Shown: positions 25,040-33,674, numbered from the stretch's first letter. The stretch: 41,662 nucleotides of DNA from Streptomyces griseicoloratus (GCF_014534645.1 NZ_JACVQF010000227.1:1-41662), one strand, 5' to 3'. The notes: generated from the letters alone by a model not told the origin. A program made the numbers and translations.

Positions 25040-25220
25040 CGCGGTCGTGGGCGGGTCGCGGGACGCGGCTCGCCCGCATGGCCGGCGGCCGCGGGCGGGG
25101 CAGGCCGGTGAAGCGGAGGTGGCTGCGCGACGTGCCGACCCTGGTGGGGGGAGGCCGGGTGGCCGCGACTCCCCCTGCTGGAGAAGGCGGCGAAGGTGCT
25201 CAGCTCCTCGATGTGTGTGG

Positions 25221-25997
25221 TCACCAGGTGCTGTCGCCGCGCAGGACCGCGTCGGCGCCGCCGTCGGCGAAGACCACTTGCCCGGTCACATGGGTGTTCT
25301 CGGGGGAGGTCAGCCAGGCGATCAGCGGGGCGATCCGCTCGGGGCGGGCGTGGCCGTGCAGCGGCATCGGCACGCTCCGCTCGACGAGCTTCAGCATCTC
25401 GGGGTCGTCCAGCAGGGGCTGGGTCATCGGGGTGATGACCACGCCGGGGCCGACGGCGTTGAGCGGGATGCCCGCCCCTGCCCAGTCGTCGGTGACGGCG
25501 GAGCGGCGGATCCAGCGGGAGATCGCGGCCTTGGAGGAGGAGTAGACGAGGTGCCCTTCCCCGCGGTCGACGGCTGCCCGGGAAGCCGCCACCGCCGCCT
25601 CCTCGTCCCCGGCGAGCGCGGCGTCCACGATCGCGGGGTCGGTCGGGTGTACGGAGTCGATGGAGCCGACGACCAGGGCCCGGGGGTCGGTGCCGGCGGC
25701 CAGCAGCGGGCGCAGCCCCTCCAGGGTGGCGACGGCGCCGAAGTGGTTGACCTTGATGGTGAGCGGGTCGAACTGTGCCGTTCCCGCGCAGGAGATGACG
25801 GCGTCGAGGCGGCCGCCGGTCAGCTCGCGGGCGCGGGTGACGAGTTCGGCCCGGCCTTCGGCCGTGGACAGGTCGGCGGAGATGTCGCTGTCCTTGACGT
25901 CGGCCCCGATCACGGTGTGCCCCTGTGCGCGCAGGAGGTCCACGGTGGCCCTGCCTATGCCGGAGGCCGCTCCGGTGACCAGATGAGTACGGGTCAT
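25221..25997 (-). CDS. SDR dehydrogenase, 3alpha-hydroxysteroid dehydrogenase-like
   Basis: A 258-aa classical short-chain dehydrogenase with GAASGIG at 9-15, Ser112, Tyr152 and Lys156 (YSSSK). The segment ADLSTAEGR and the ending VFADGGADAVLRG closely resemble 3alpha-hydroxysteroid dehydrogenase/carbonyl reductase of Comamonas. It would oxidise 3alpha-hydroxysteroids to 3-ketosteroids with NAD(P). It is the last gene of the hsaE-to-kshB operon and convergent with the Kst4D-like gene. GGAAGGAAC precedes the ATG. Substrate is inferred from family and context. Confidence 0.82.
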   Translation of the reverse strand: MTRTHLVTGAASGIGRATVDLLRAQGHTVIGADVKDSDISADLSTAEGRAELVTRARELTGGRLDAVISCAGTAQFDPLTIKVNHFGAVATLEGLRPLLAAGTDPRALVVGSIDSVHPTDPAIVDAALAGDEEAAVAASRAAVDRGEGHLVYSSSKAAISRWIRRSAVTDDWAGAGIPLNAVGPGVVITPMTQPLLDDPEMLKLVERSVPMPLHGHARPERIAPLIAWLTSPENTHVTGQVVFADGGADAVLRGDSTW

Positions 25998-26041
25998 GGC
26001 CTGTTCCTTCCGGGGACGGGGACCTCGAGCCCCCTGCGGTG

Positions 26042-27100
26042 TCAGGAGTAGGTGATCTCGACCTGGTCGGTGAGGGGCACGGCCTGGCAGGCCAGGACGT
26101 ACCCTTCGGCGATGTCCTGGTCGTCCAGGACGTCGTTGCGGAGCATCTTCACCTCGCCGGCCACGACCCTGCAGGTGCAGGCGCTGCAGGCGCCCTCCCG
26201 GCAGGAGTACGGGGCGTCCATCCCCGCGGCGAGGAGGACGTCGAGCAGCGGTGTGCCCGACGGCCAGGCGACCGTGCGGGTCTCGCCGTCGAGTTCCACG
26301 TCCGCCGTGCTGTCGCCCTCGGCCGGCGCGCACTCCCCGGCGGCCGGGGCTTCGAAGACGTCGCCGCTGAGGGAGAAGAACCGCTCCCGGTGGATCCGGT
26401 CGCCCGGCGCGCCGAGCGCGCGCAGGCACTGCTCGGCGGCGTCCATCATCGGCCCCGGACCGCAGACGAACGCCTCGCGGTCGGCGTACGGCGCGAGCAC
26501 GGCGGCCAGCCGTTCCGCGACGGGGAGCCCCTGGAGCGACTCCAGCCAGTGGACCACCAGCAGCCGGTCCGGGTGGTCCTCGGCCAGTCTCCGCAGCTCG
26601 TCGCGGAAGACTACGGAGGACTCGTCGCGGTTGGCGTACAGGAGCGTGAGTCGGCCCTGCCCCCTCGCCAGGGCCGACTTGGCGATCGACAGCACCGGGG
26701 TGATGCCGCTTCCCCCGGCGACGAGCAGCAGGTCCGTGTCGAGGGAGTCCGGCGTGAAGGTGCCGGCGGGCGGCAGCGCCTCCAGCTCGTCCCCCACCGC
26801 CACGTGGTCGCAGACCCAGTTGGAGCCGTACCCGCCTGCCACCCGCTTGACGGTGACCTTCATGGGCTCACCGGTGTGCGGTGAGCTGGCCAGGGAGTAG
26901 CAGCGGGCGGCCGCCCGACCGTCCGCGCCGGGCAGCTTCAGGGTGAGGAACTGCCCGGGGCGGTAGGCGAAGCGGTCCGCGCTCTCCGGCGGCGCCTGGA
27001 GCACCAGGGAGTGCGCGTCGGCCGTCTCGGCGATCACCTCTGTGACACGCAGCCGGTGCGTGCGCGACCCGCTCGTCGGTCCGGTCGCCGGCTCAGACAT
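26042..27100 (-). CDS. kshB: 3-Ketosteroid 9alpha-hydroxylase reductase (KshB)
   Basis: A 352-aa reductase with an FAD domain (RCYSLASSP), an NAD domain (GGSGITP and CGPGPMMD) and a C-terminal plant-type [2Fe-2S] domain. The iron-sulfur motif is Cys300-x4-Cys305-x2-Cys308-x29-Cys338. Length and order match KshB (Hmp), which passes electrons from NADH to the Rieske oxygenase KshA encoded in the same operon. Its start overlaps the end of the small Cys-rich gene by eight bases. A generic phenylacetyl-CoA-oxygenase-type reductase is the alternative, but kshA in the same operon argues strongly for KshB. Confidence 0.92.
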   Translation of the reverse strand: MSEPATGPTSGSRTHRLRVTEVIAETADAHSLVLQAPPESADRFAYRPGQFLTLKLPGADGRAAARCYSLASSPHTGEPMKVTVKRVAGGYGSNWVCDHVAVGDELEALPPAGTFTPDSLDTDLLLVAGGSGITPVLSIAKSALARGQGRLTLLYANRDESSVVFRDELRRLAEDHPDRLLVVHWLESLQGLPVAERLAAVLAPYADREAFVCGPGPMMDAAEQCLRALGAPGDRIHRERFFSLSGDVFEAPAAGECAPAEGDSTADVELDGETRTVAWPSGTPLLDVLLAAGMDAPYSCREGACSACTCRVVAGEVKMLRNDVLDDQDIAEGYVLACQAVPLTDQVEITYS

Positions 27101-27320
27101 CGGCGACCTCCAGGGTGCCGTCCTCGACCGCGCGGTCGATGCTCCTGCGCAGCGCCCGGCACGTCCGGATCCGGGCGGTGGTCCCGCCCTCGGGCACCCG
27201 GCCGCGGAACTCCGTGCAGACGACGGCCGCGTCGGCGGTCCACTGCACCGAGGTGTGGGCCGGGCTGAACTTCTCGCAGAGGACCTGGTTGCCGCAGGTC
27301 ACGCACTCCACCGGCTGCAT
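27093..27320 (-). CDS. Small Cys-rich protein between kshA and kshB
   Basis: A 75-aa protein, MQPVECVTCGNQVLC..., with Cys6, Cys9, Cys15, Cys35 and Cys54. CVTCGNQVLCEKF at the N-terminus could bind zinc or iron, though only three of the cysteines are close together. The start lies one base after the kshA stop, and its end overlaps the kshB start, so all three are probably translated together. I do not recognise the family. It could help assemble the Rieske centre, mediate electron transfer or dock the two components (inference only). Confidence 0.75.
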   Translation of the reverse strand: MQPVECVTCGNQVLCEKFSPAHTSVQWTADAAVVCTEFRGRVPEGGTTARIRTCRALRRSIDRAVEDGTLEVADV

Positions 27321-27321
27321 G

Positions 27322-28482
27322 TCAGGCTCCGGGCTCCGTCTTCTTCTCCGTCCCACGGCGGGCGAGGTTGTCGGCGACCTCGGCGCGCCAGGCCTTGTTG
27401 GCCCGCTCGGTGTCCACCTCGAACTCGAACCGGCGCACCATCTCGTCCTTGACGTCGGCGACGTCGACGTAGAACTGCTCGTACCAACGCCGCATCTGGT
27501 AGACGGGACCGTCCTCCTCGGTCAGCAGCGGGTTGTCGATCCGGGTCTTGTTCTTCCAGATCTCCACGTCCTGTTCGAAGCCGACGGTCGCGCCCTGAGC
27601 GGTGGCCCGTGCGGCCTCGGCGGCCTGCTCGTCCGTCATCCCGGGGAGTCGCCTGACGATCGCGCCGTACTGGAGCATGAAGCTGTTCTCGTCGATCGGG
27701 TAGTGGCAGTTGATCAGGACGATCTCCATCTCCAGGCCGCCGCCGACGTCGCTGTAGAGGTAGTCGATCATGTACGAGGGGCCGTAGTACGAGGCGTCGG
27801 ACCGCAGGCGGCCGGCGCTCAGCGTGCCCAGTTCCATGTCGCCGCGCGGGCTGGACTCCATGTACTGGGTGGCCACGTGCCCCTCGAAGACGTTCTTGAA
27901 GTACTCCGGGAAGGCGTAGTGGACGTAGTAGAAGTGCGCCATGTCCACGATGTTGTCCACGATCTCGCGGCAGTTGGAGCCCTCGACCCGGAGGGTGTTC
28001 CAGGTCCAGTCGCTCCACTCGCCCGCGTCCGGGCCGTGGATGCCGGCGATCTCGGGGATGGTGACCTCGGGCGGCGGGGGGTTGCCCTCGGGGTCGTGCC
28101 AGACGAACAGCTGCTTGTTGCGCTCCAGGGTGGTCCACGCGCGGGTGCGGGCGCGCGGCGGCACCCGGCGCGCGTAGGGGATGCCGGCGCAGCGGCCGTT
28201 GCCCGCCCAGCGCCAGTCGTGGAACGGACAGGCCACCGCGTCGCCCTTGATGCTGCCGTGGGCGAGGTTGCCGCCCATGTGCGGGCAGTAGGCGTTCAGG
28301 ACGTGCAGCTCGCCGTCGTCCTGGCCCTGGAAGACCACGAGTTTGGTGCCGAAGGCCTCGATCTCGTGCGGCTTGCCGTCCTTGAAGCCGTCGGCGAGGC
28401 CGAGGCAGTGCCAGCCCCGGGCGAAGCGGGCGGGCGGCCTGCCCGCGTCGATGACCCGGACCTCGTCGTTGAGAGCAGTCAT
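27322..28482 (-). CDS. kshA: 3-Ketosteroid 9alpha-hydroxylase, Rieske oxygenase component (KshA)
   Basis: A 386-aa Rieske oxygenase, the same length as mycobacterial KshA. The Rieske cluster ligands are Cys66, His68, Cys85 and His88 (CPHMGG, CPFHDW). The mononuclear iron motif is Asp180, His183, His188 in DNIVDMAHFYYVH. With KshB it hydroxylates C9 of 3-ketosteroids, the step that leads to opening of ring B. GGAGGGACAAG precedes the ATG. It sits between hsaF and the small Cys-rich gene; having kshA and kshB in one operon is unlike Mycobacterium, where they are apart. Confidence 0.94.
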   Translation of the reverse strand: MTALNDEVRVIDAGRPPARFARGWHCLGLADGFKDGKPHEIEAFGTKLVVFQGQDDGELHVLNAYCPHMGGNLAHGSIKGDAVACPFHDWRWAGNGRCAGIPYARRVPPRARTRAWTTLERNKQLFVWHDPEGNPPPPEVTIPEIAGIHGPDAGEWSDWTWNTLRVEGSNCREIVDNIVDMAHFYYVHYAFPEYFKNVFEGHVATQYMESSPRGDMELGTLSAGRLRSDASYYGPSYMIDYLYSDVGGGLEMEIVLINCHYPIDENSFMLQYGAIVRRLPGMTDEQAAEAARATAQGATVGFEQDVEIWKNKTRIDNPLLTEEDGPVYQMRRWYEQFYVDVADVKDEMVRRFEFEVDTERANKAWRAEVADNLARRGTEKKTEPGA

Positions 28483-28520
28483 CTTGTCCCTCCGGTGTCG
28501 GCTGCCTGCGACAGGCGGCC

Positions 28521-29543
28521 TCAGTTCTGGGCGGCGAGTTCCACTGCGATGTCGATGAGCTGGTCCTCCTGGCCGCCGACGAGGCGGCGCTCGCCCGCGC
28601 GCAGCAGGATTTCGGCGCCCGAGACGCCGTAGCGCTCGGCCTGCCGGTAGGCGTGCTTGAGGAAGCTGGAGTAGACCCCGGCGTGGCCCATCAGCAGGGC
28701 GAGCCGGTCGAGCCGGCACTCGTCGTCCATCACCGGCCGGACGACGTCCTCGGCCGCGTCGATGATCTTCAGTACGTCGACGCCGGTGCGGATGCCCATC
28801 TTGGCGCAGACCGCGACCAGCGCCTCGACGGCGGTGTTGCCGGCGCCCGCGCCGAGGCGGCGGGTGGAGCCGTCGATCTGCAGGGCGCCGGCCTTGATGG
28901 CCGCGATGGAGTTGCCGGTGCCGAGGGCGAGGTTCTCGTGTCCGTGGAAGCCGACCTGGGCGTCGTCGCCGAGTTCCGCGACCAGGGCATCGACCCGGGC
29001 GGTGACGTCGTCCATGACCATGGCGCCGGCCGAGTCGACGACGTACACGCACTGGCAGCCCGCGTCGGCCATGATGCGGCCCTGGCGCGCCAGGTTCTCG
29101 GGCGTGGTCGAGTGGGCCATCATCAGGAAGCCGACGGTCTCCAGGCCCATCTCACGGGCGAGTCCGAAGTGCTGGACGGCGATGTCGGCCTCGGTGCAGT
29201 GGGTGGCGATGCGGCAGATGCTCGCGCCGTTGCCGTGGGCGGCGCGGATGTCGTCCTTGACGCCGAGTCCGGGGAGCATCAGGAAGGCGATCCTCGCCTG
29301 CCGCGCGGTGTCCACCGCGATCTTGATGAGCTCCTGCTCGGGGGTCCTGGAGAAGCCGTAGTTGAAGGACGAGCCGCCGAGGCCGTCGCCGTGCGTCACC
29401 TCGATCACCGGAACACCGGCGTCGTCGAGGGCGGCGACGACGGACCGTACGTCCTCGCCCGTGAACTGGTGCCGCTTGGCGTGCGAGCCGTCGCGCAGAG
29501 AGGAGTCGGTGATGCGGATGTCAAGGGTTTGCGAGTAGGGCAT
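28521..29543 (-). CDS. hsaF: 4-Hydroxy-2-oxovalerate/2-oxohexanoate aldolase
   Basis: A 340-aa DRE-TIM (HMG-CoA lyase-like) aldolase of the HsaF/BphI type. Catalytic Arg17-Asp18 and His21 lie in SSLRDGSHA, and metal-binding His residues near 200 lie in GFHGHEN. It splits the hydroxy-oxo acid from steroid rings A/B into pyruvate and an aldehyde. HsaF normally forms a complex with the aldehyde dehydrogenase encoded 12 bases upstream, channeling the aldehyde. Context within a ksh operon favours HsaF over an aromatic-pathway homologue. Confidence 0.94.
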   Translation of the reverse strand: MPYSQTLDIRITDSSLRDGSHAKRHQFTGEDVRSVVAALDDAGVPVIEVTHGDGLGGSSFNYGFSRTPEQELIKIAVDTARQARIAFLMLPGLGVKDDIRAAHGNGASICRIATHCTEADIAVQHFGLAREMGLETVGFLMMAHSTTPENLARQGRIMADAGCQCVYVVDSAGAMVMDDVTARVDALVAELGDDAQVGFHGHENLALGTGNSIAAIKAGALQIDGSTRRLGAGAGNTAVEALVAVCAKMGIRTGVDVLKIIDAAEDVVRPVMDDECRLDRLALLMGHAGVYSSFLKHAYRQAERYGVSGAEILLRAGERRLVGGQEDQLIDIAVELAAQN

Positions 29544-29555
29544 GCGGGGAGCTCC

Positions 29556-30467
29556 TTACGCGCCCGGGGCGAGGAGCGCCCTGGCGAACTCCTCACCGAC
29601 CTTGGTGGCGGCGGCGGTCATGATGTCGAGGTTTCCGGCGTAGGGCGGCAGGTAGTCGCCCGCGCCCTCCACCTCCAGGAAGATCGCGACGCGTGCCATG
29701 CCGCCGTTCTCGGGGCGCGGGTCGTCGAACTGCGGCTCGCTGCGCAGCCGGTAGCCGGGGACGTAGGCGGCGACCTGCTCGGCGACCTCCTTGACGGACT
29801 GGGTGATCGCGGCCCGGTCGGCGTCCTCGGGGATCGCGCAGAAGACGGTGTCGCGCATGATGACGGGTGGCTCGGCGGGGTTGAGGATGATGATCGCCTT
29901 GCCGCGCTCGGCGCCGCCGATGGTCTCGATGCCGCGGGAGGTGGTGCGGGTGAACTCGTCGATGTTGGCGCGGGTTCCGGGTCCGGCGGAGACCGAAGCG
30001 ACGGATGCGACGATCTCCGCGTACGGCACGGGGACCACCCGGGAGACCGCGTACACCATGGGGATGGTGGCCTGCCCGCCGCAGGTGATCATGTTGACGT
30101 TGGGCTCGTCGAGGTGCTCGCGCAGGTTGGCGGGCGGTACGACGGCGGGGCCGACGGCCGCCGGCGTCAGGTCGACCGCCTTGATGCCGAGCTCGGCGTA
30201 GCGCGGGGCGTTGGCCCGGTGGACGTAGGCGGAGGTGGCCTCGAAGACGATGTCGGGAAGTTCGTCCCGGGCGAGCAGCCAGTCGACGCCGTCGGGGCTG
30301 GCCTCCAGACCGGCGTCGCGGGCGCGGGCGAGGCCCTCGCTGGCGGGGTCGACACCGATCATCCAGCGGGGCTCGACGAGCGGGGAGCGCTGCAGCTTGT
30401 GGAGCAGATCGGTACCGATGTTGCCCGATCCGACGATCGCGGCGCTCGCCTTGGTCTTGGTGGTCAT
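29556..30467 (-). CDS. hsaG: Acylating acetaldehyde/propionaldehyde dehydrogenase
   Basis: A protein of about 303 aa of the HsaG/BphJ family. The N-terminal NAD site is SGNIGTDL, and the catalytic Cys lies in MITCGGQAT at about residue 129. It converts the aldehyde released by HsaF to acetyl- or propionyl-CoA. A GTG-ATG-ATG cluster (30473, 30470, 30467) follows the hsaE stop; the ATG at 30467 has the best GAGG spacing. The genes hsaE, hsaG and hsaF are consecutive, as in known meta-cleavage lower pathways. Confidence 0.94.
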   Translation of the reverse strand: MTTKTKASAAIVGSGNIGTDLLHKLQRSPLVEPRWMIGVDPASEGLARARDAGLEASPDGVDWLLARDELPDIVFEATSAYVHRANAPRYAELGIKAVDLTPAAVGPAVVPPANLREHLDEPNVNMITCGGQATIPMVYAVSRVVPVPYAEIVASVASVSAGPGTRANIDEFTRTTSRGIETIGGAERGKAIIILNPAEPPVIMRDTVFCAIPEDADRAAITQSVKEVAEQVAAYVPGYRLRSEPQFDDPRPENGGMARVAIFLEVEGAGDYLPPYAGNLDIMTAAATKVGEEFARALLAPGA

Positions 30468-30474
30468 CATCACC

Positions 30475-31257
30475 TCAGGTGAACGAGAGGGACACCGGGC
30501 CCAGCCCGGTGAACTCGGCGGTGAAGGTCTGGCCGGCCGTCACGTCGACGGCCCGGGTGCACGAGCCGGGCAGCACCACGTGCCCCTTCCGCAGGGGCAC
30601 GCCGAAGCGGGCCACGGTGCGGGCGAGCCAGGCGACGGAGACGGCCGGGTCGCCGAGTACGGCGTCGCTGCGGCCCTCGGCCAGCAGCTCACCGCCGTGG
30701 GTGAGCCGCGCGTCGATCGCCTTGAGGTCGAGCCCGCGGGGGTCGCGGCCCTCGCCGATGACGTATCCCGCCGAGGAGGCGTTGTCCGCGATGGTGTCGG
30801 CGATGGTGATCCGCCAGTCGCGGATCCGGCTGTCGATCAACTCCAGTGCCGGCACGACGCGTTCGGTGGCGGCGAGCACGTCCGCCGGGGTGCAGTTCGC
30901 GCCCGGCAGGTCGTCGCCGAGGACGAAGCCGACCTCGACCTCGATGCGCGGGTAGCAGTAACGGGAGACGGGCACGGGGCGGTCCTGGCTCAGCTCCATG
31001 TCGTCGAGCAGGTGGCCGTAGTCCGGCTCGTCCACGCCCATCATCTGCTGCATGACGGGGGACGACAGGCCGACCTTGTGACCGCGCACCTGGGCCCCGG
31101 CTCCGACGCGGCGCCGGATGTTGATGAGCTGGATCTCGTACGCGTCCTCGGTGCCGATCTCCGGGAAGGCCTCGGTCAGCGGGGCGACCGGCGTACGGCT
31201 GTGCTCGGCGGAGCGCAGGATCTGTGCCGCGCGCTGCCTCTGGGGGTCGGTGAGCAT
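30475..31257 (-). CDS. hsaE: 2-Hydroxypenta/hexa-2,4-dienoate hydratase
   Basis: A 260-aa hydratase of the fumarylacetoacetate hydrolase fold, HsaE/MhpD type. GHKVGLSS and the metal-ligand segment [12 protein letters not shown] are clear. It hydrates the 2-hydroxydienoate from rings A/B cleavage, giving the HsaF substrate. AGAGGA lies upstream of the ATG at 31257. It is the first gene of the seven-gene operon ending with the 3alpha-HSD-like gene. A TTCCCG inverted repeat sits 72 bases upstream. hsaA-hsaD themselves are not in this window. Confidence 0.93.
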   Translation of the reverse strand: MLTDPQRQRAAQILRSAEHSRTPVAPLTEAFPEIGTEDAYEIQLINIRRRVGAGAQVRGHKVGLSSPVMQQMMGVDEPDYGHLLDDMELSQDRPVPVSRYCYPRIEVEVGFVLGDDLPGANCTPADVLAATERVVPALELIDSRIRDWRITIADTIADNASSAGYVIGEGRDPRGLDLKAIDARLTHGGELLAEGRSDAVLGDPAVSVAWLARTVARFGVPLRKGHVVLPGSCTRAVDVTAGQTFTAEFTGLGPVSLSFT

Positions 31258-31328
31258 GGGGGTCCTCTGCGGGGCGTTGGGCTGTGCCGGGAGGCTAAGC
31301 GGGGTGCCCTCCGGGCCGGGAGCGTGAA

Positions 31329-31345
31329 TTCCCGCTGACCGGGAA
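31329..31345. promoter_or_regulatory. Inverted repeat upstream of hsaE
   Basis: TTCCCG, five bases, CGGGAA: perfect 6-bp arms, 72 bases before the hsaE start. It could be the operator for the hsaE-kshA operon. It resembles neither the KstR nor the KstR2 consensus, so another regulator would be needed. Confidence 0.45.
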
Positions 31346-31367
31346 AGGGGCGACGCGAAGACGCGGA

Positions 31368-31405
31368 ACGGGCCCGGGAGCCGCGGCCGCGACTCCCGGG
31401 CCCGT
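31368..31405. terminator. Perfect 13-bp hairpin
   Basis: ACGGGCCCGGGAG and CTCCCGGGCCCGT pair perfectly around a 12-base loop. It probably terminates the SDR transcript coming from 33.6 kb before the hsaE operon promoter. No U-run is present, as is common in Streptomyces. Confidence 0.75.
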
Positions 31406-31696
31406 CGACGAGGGCACCGCCATGACGGCAGGCCGGGCCGCAGAAGCCTCCGCCCCGGCGCCGGCACCGGCGAACCCGGCTGGCCCAGCGGACCGTCAGG
31501 CCCAGCGGACCGTCAGGCCCAGCGGACCGGCGGGTCGGTCGGCCCGGCGGAACGGCAGGCCCAGCGAACCGGCGGATCGGTCGGCCCAACAGGCCCAGCG
31601 CCCCAGCGGGTCGGTCGGCCCGGCGGATCGGGCGGCTCGGGTGATCGGGCGGCTCGGGGGATCGGAGGCCCCGGCGGATCGGGCGGCCCGACAGGC

Positions 31697-31816
31697 CGAC
31701 AGGCCCAGCGGCTGGCGGGTCGGGCGGCCCCGGCAGGCCCGACAGGCCCGGCGGCCCGACAGGCCCAGCGGCTGACGGGTCGGGCGGCCCCGGCAGGCCC
31801 GACAGGCCCGGCGGCC
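31697..31816. repeat. Two 60-bp tandem repeats in GC-rich low-complexity DNA
   Basis: Copies at 31697-31756 and 31757-31816 differ at one base (ggcggg versus gacggg). Flanking DNA on both sides carries partial copies of the same cggcccg and aggcccag units. The location after a gene end and the near-identity suggest recent slippage or unequal exchange. Confidence 0.85.
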
Positions 31817-31887
31817 CGGCAGGCCGGCCTGCCCGGCAAACCCCGCAGACCCGGCAGGCCTCGCAGGCCCCGCAGCCCCGCCGCCTC

Positions 31888-32799
31888 CTACCGCGCCCCG
31901 TACACCGGCTGGGGCGGCTCCGCCGTGGCCAGCAGCTTCAGGGCGGTCTCGCCCGCCTCCGCCGGGGTCCAGCGGGCGCCCTTGTCCGCGGAGGGGCCCG
32001 GCCGCCAGCCCTCCATGACGGTGATCCGTCCGGCCTCGGCCTCGAAGACACGGCCCGTCACCCCCGCGGCGGCGGAGGAGCCCAGCCAGACGACGAGCGG
32101 GGAGACGTTCTCCGGGGCCATGGCGTCGAACGCGCCGTCCTCGGGGGCCGCCATGGTGTCGGCGAAGGTCTGCTCGGTCATCCGGGTGCGGGCGGCCGGG
32201 GCGATGGCGTTGACCTGGACGCCGTAGCGCGCCATCTCCGCCGAGGCGACGAGCGTCAGGCCGACGATCCCGGCCTTGGCGGCGGAGTAGTTGCCCTGGC
32301 CGACACTGCCGAGCAGGCCGGCCCCGGAACTGGTGTTGACCACGCGGGCCTCGGGCGTACGGCCGGACTTGGCCTCGGCGCGCCAGTGCGCCGCGGCGTG
32401 CTTGAGCGGCAGGAAGTGGCCCTTGAGGTGGACGCGCATGACGGCGTCCCAGCCGTCCTCGTCAAGATTGACGAGCATGCGGTCGCGCAGGAATCCGGCG
32501 TTGTTGACGAGGGTGTCGAGGCGGCCGAACGCCTCCAGGGCGGTGGCGACGAGCGAGGCCGCGCCGTCGGCGGTGGCGACGTCGCCGCCGTGGGCGACCG
32601 CTTCCCCGCCGAGCGCGCGGATCTCGTCGACGACCTGCTGTGCCGGCCCGTCGGCGCCTCCCGTGCCGTCGAGGCCGACGCCGAGGTCGTTGACGACGAC
32701 CTTCGCGCCCTCGGCGGCGAAGGCGAGGGCGTGCGCGCGGCCGAGCCCGCGGCCCGCCCCGGTGACGACGGCGACGCGTCCGGTGCACAGTCCGGTCAT
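31888..32799 (-). CDS. Short-chain dehydrogenase, Rv3548c-like (steroid ring C/D catabolism)
   Basis: A 303-aa SDR with TGAGRGLG at 13-20, NNAG at 99-102, Tyr171 and Lys175 (YSAAK). The inserted NDLGVGLDGTGG loop is typical of the multifunctional-enzyme/17beta-HSD4-like subgroup. Position next to the second SDR and opposite echA20-ipdABC matches Rv3548c of the mycobacterial KstR2 regulon. It probably oxidises a hydroxyacyl-CoA intermediate of HIP or side-chain degradation; the exact step is not known to me. GAAGGGA precedes the ATG. Confidence 0.87.
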   Translation of the reverse strand: MTGLCTGRVAVVTGAGRGLGRAHALAFAAEGAKVVVNDLGVGLDGTGGADGPAQQVVDEIRALGGEAVAHGGDVATADGAASLVATALEAFGRLDTLVNNAGFLRDRMLVNLDEDGWDAVMRVHLKGHFLPLKHAAAHWRAEAKSGRTPEARVVNTSSGAGLLGSVGQGNYSAAKAGIVGLTLVASAEMARYGVQVNAIAPAARTRMTEQTFADTMAAPEDGAFDAMAPENVSPLVVWLGSSAAAGVTGRVFEAEAGRITVMEGWRPGPSADKGARWTPAEAGETALKLLATAEPPQPVYGAR

Positions 32800-32840
32800 G
32801 GTGGTGAGTCCCTTCGGTGAGCGAGGTGAGCGAATCCAAC

Positions 32841-33617
32841 TCAGTTGTTGACGGTGGCGGCGTCGAGGAAGGCGGGGCGCTCCCCTCCGCCGTGGACGTG
32901 CAGCGCGGCGCCGCTGATGTACGCGGCCCGGTCGGAGGCGAGGAAGACACAGGCGTCGCCGATGTCGGCGGGCTCGGCGAGCCGGCCGAGCGGCACGGTG
33001 CGGCCGACGGCGGCGATGCCGTCCTCGTCCCCGTAGTGCAGATGGGACAGCTCGGTGCGGACCATGCCGAGGACGAGCGTGTTGACGCGCACCTGCGGCG
33101 CCCATTCCACGGCCATGGACCGGGCTGCGTTCTCCAGGCCCGCCTTGGCGGCTCCGTACGCCGCGGTGCCCGGTGACGGCCGGGTCCCGCTGACGCTGCC
33201 GATCATGACGATCGACCCGCCCCCGCTCTGCCGGCGCATCACCTCGTAGGCGGCGAGCGAGGCGGTCAGCGGCGCGACGAGGTTCAGCTCGACAATCCGG
33301 GCGTGCTGTTCCGCTCCGCCCTCGCCGAGCATCCGGAAGGGCGTCCCCCCGGCGTTGTTGACCAGGGTGTCCAGCCGCCCGTACTCGCTCCGCACCTGTT
33401 CGAAGAACCCGCCGACCGCCTTGGGATCGCGCACGTCGAGGGGGAGGAAGCGGGCCGTGCGCCCGGCCGCCTCGACCGGCTTGTCCGGGGTCCGTCGCGC
33501 ACAGGTCACGACCTGCGCACCGGCTTCCAGCAGGGCGCGGGTGATCCCCGCTCCGACGCCCCGGGTTCCTCCGGTGACGACGGCGACTTTCCCGGACAGA
33601 TCGATGATCGCTGCCAA
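32841..33617 (-). CDS. Short-chain dehydrogenase, Rv3549c-like (steroid ring C/D catabolism)
   Basis: A 258-aa SDR with TGGTRGVG at 15-22, NNAG at 87-90, Tyr154 and Lys158 (YGAAK). The TTG start is supported by GGGAGG six bases upstream. It is the first gene of a two-gene operon with the Rv3548c-like SDR and divergent from echA20, the arrangement of Rv3549c and Rv3550 in mycobacteria. The KstR2-like palindrome at 33661-33674 lies 44 bases upstream. A role in HIP catabolism is likely; the substrate is not assigned. Confidence 0.87.
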   Translation of the reverse strand: MAAIIDLSGKVAVVTGGTRGVGAGITRALLEAGAQVVTCARRTPDKPVEAAGRTARFLPLDVRDPKAVGGFFEQVRSEYGRLDTLVNNAGGTPFRMLGEGGAEQHARIVELNLVAPLTASLAAYEVMRRQSGGGSIVMIGSVSGTRPSPGTAAYGAAKAGLENAARSMAVEWAPQVRVNTLVLGMVRTELSHLHYGDEDGIAAVGRTVPLGRLAEPADIGDACVFLASDRAAYISGAALHVHGGGERPAFLDAATVNN

Positions 33618-33660
33618 TGGACACCTCCCGCAGTGCGCGGACCGCTGCTATCTTCCGCCT

Positions 33661-33674
33661 AACAAATGTTTGGT
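33661..33674. promoter_or_regulatory. KstR2-like operator
   Basis: AACAAATGTTTGGT follows the AnCAAGnnCTTGnT consensus of KstR2 with one symmetric change in each half (G to A, C to T). It lies between the divergent SDR and echA20 genes, just where KstR2 binds in mycobacteria. A kstR2-like gene is at the right edge of the window. Confidence 0.72.

Larger units (their letters stand above)
31258..31887. other. Repeat-rich intergenic region without a gene
   Basis: A 630-base gap between two minus-strand genes. From low to high coordinates it holds the presumed hsaE promoter with an inverted repeat, a 13-bp perfect hairpin, and 440 bases of low-complexity GC-rich sequence built on cggcccg/aggcccag units. 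The tandem core is at 31697-31816. Collagen-like open frames on both strands have no ribosome site and are judged non-coding. Confidence 0.7.

Noticed and set aside
31422-31839. Collagen-like open frames on both strands
   Set aside because: Gly-Pro-Ala patterns arise from tandem GC-rich repeats; no ribosome site, and frames exist on both strands.
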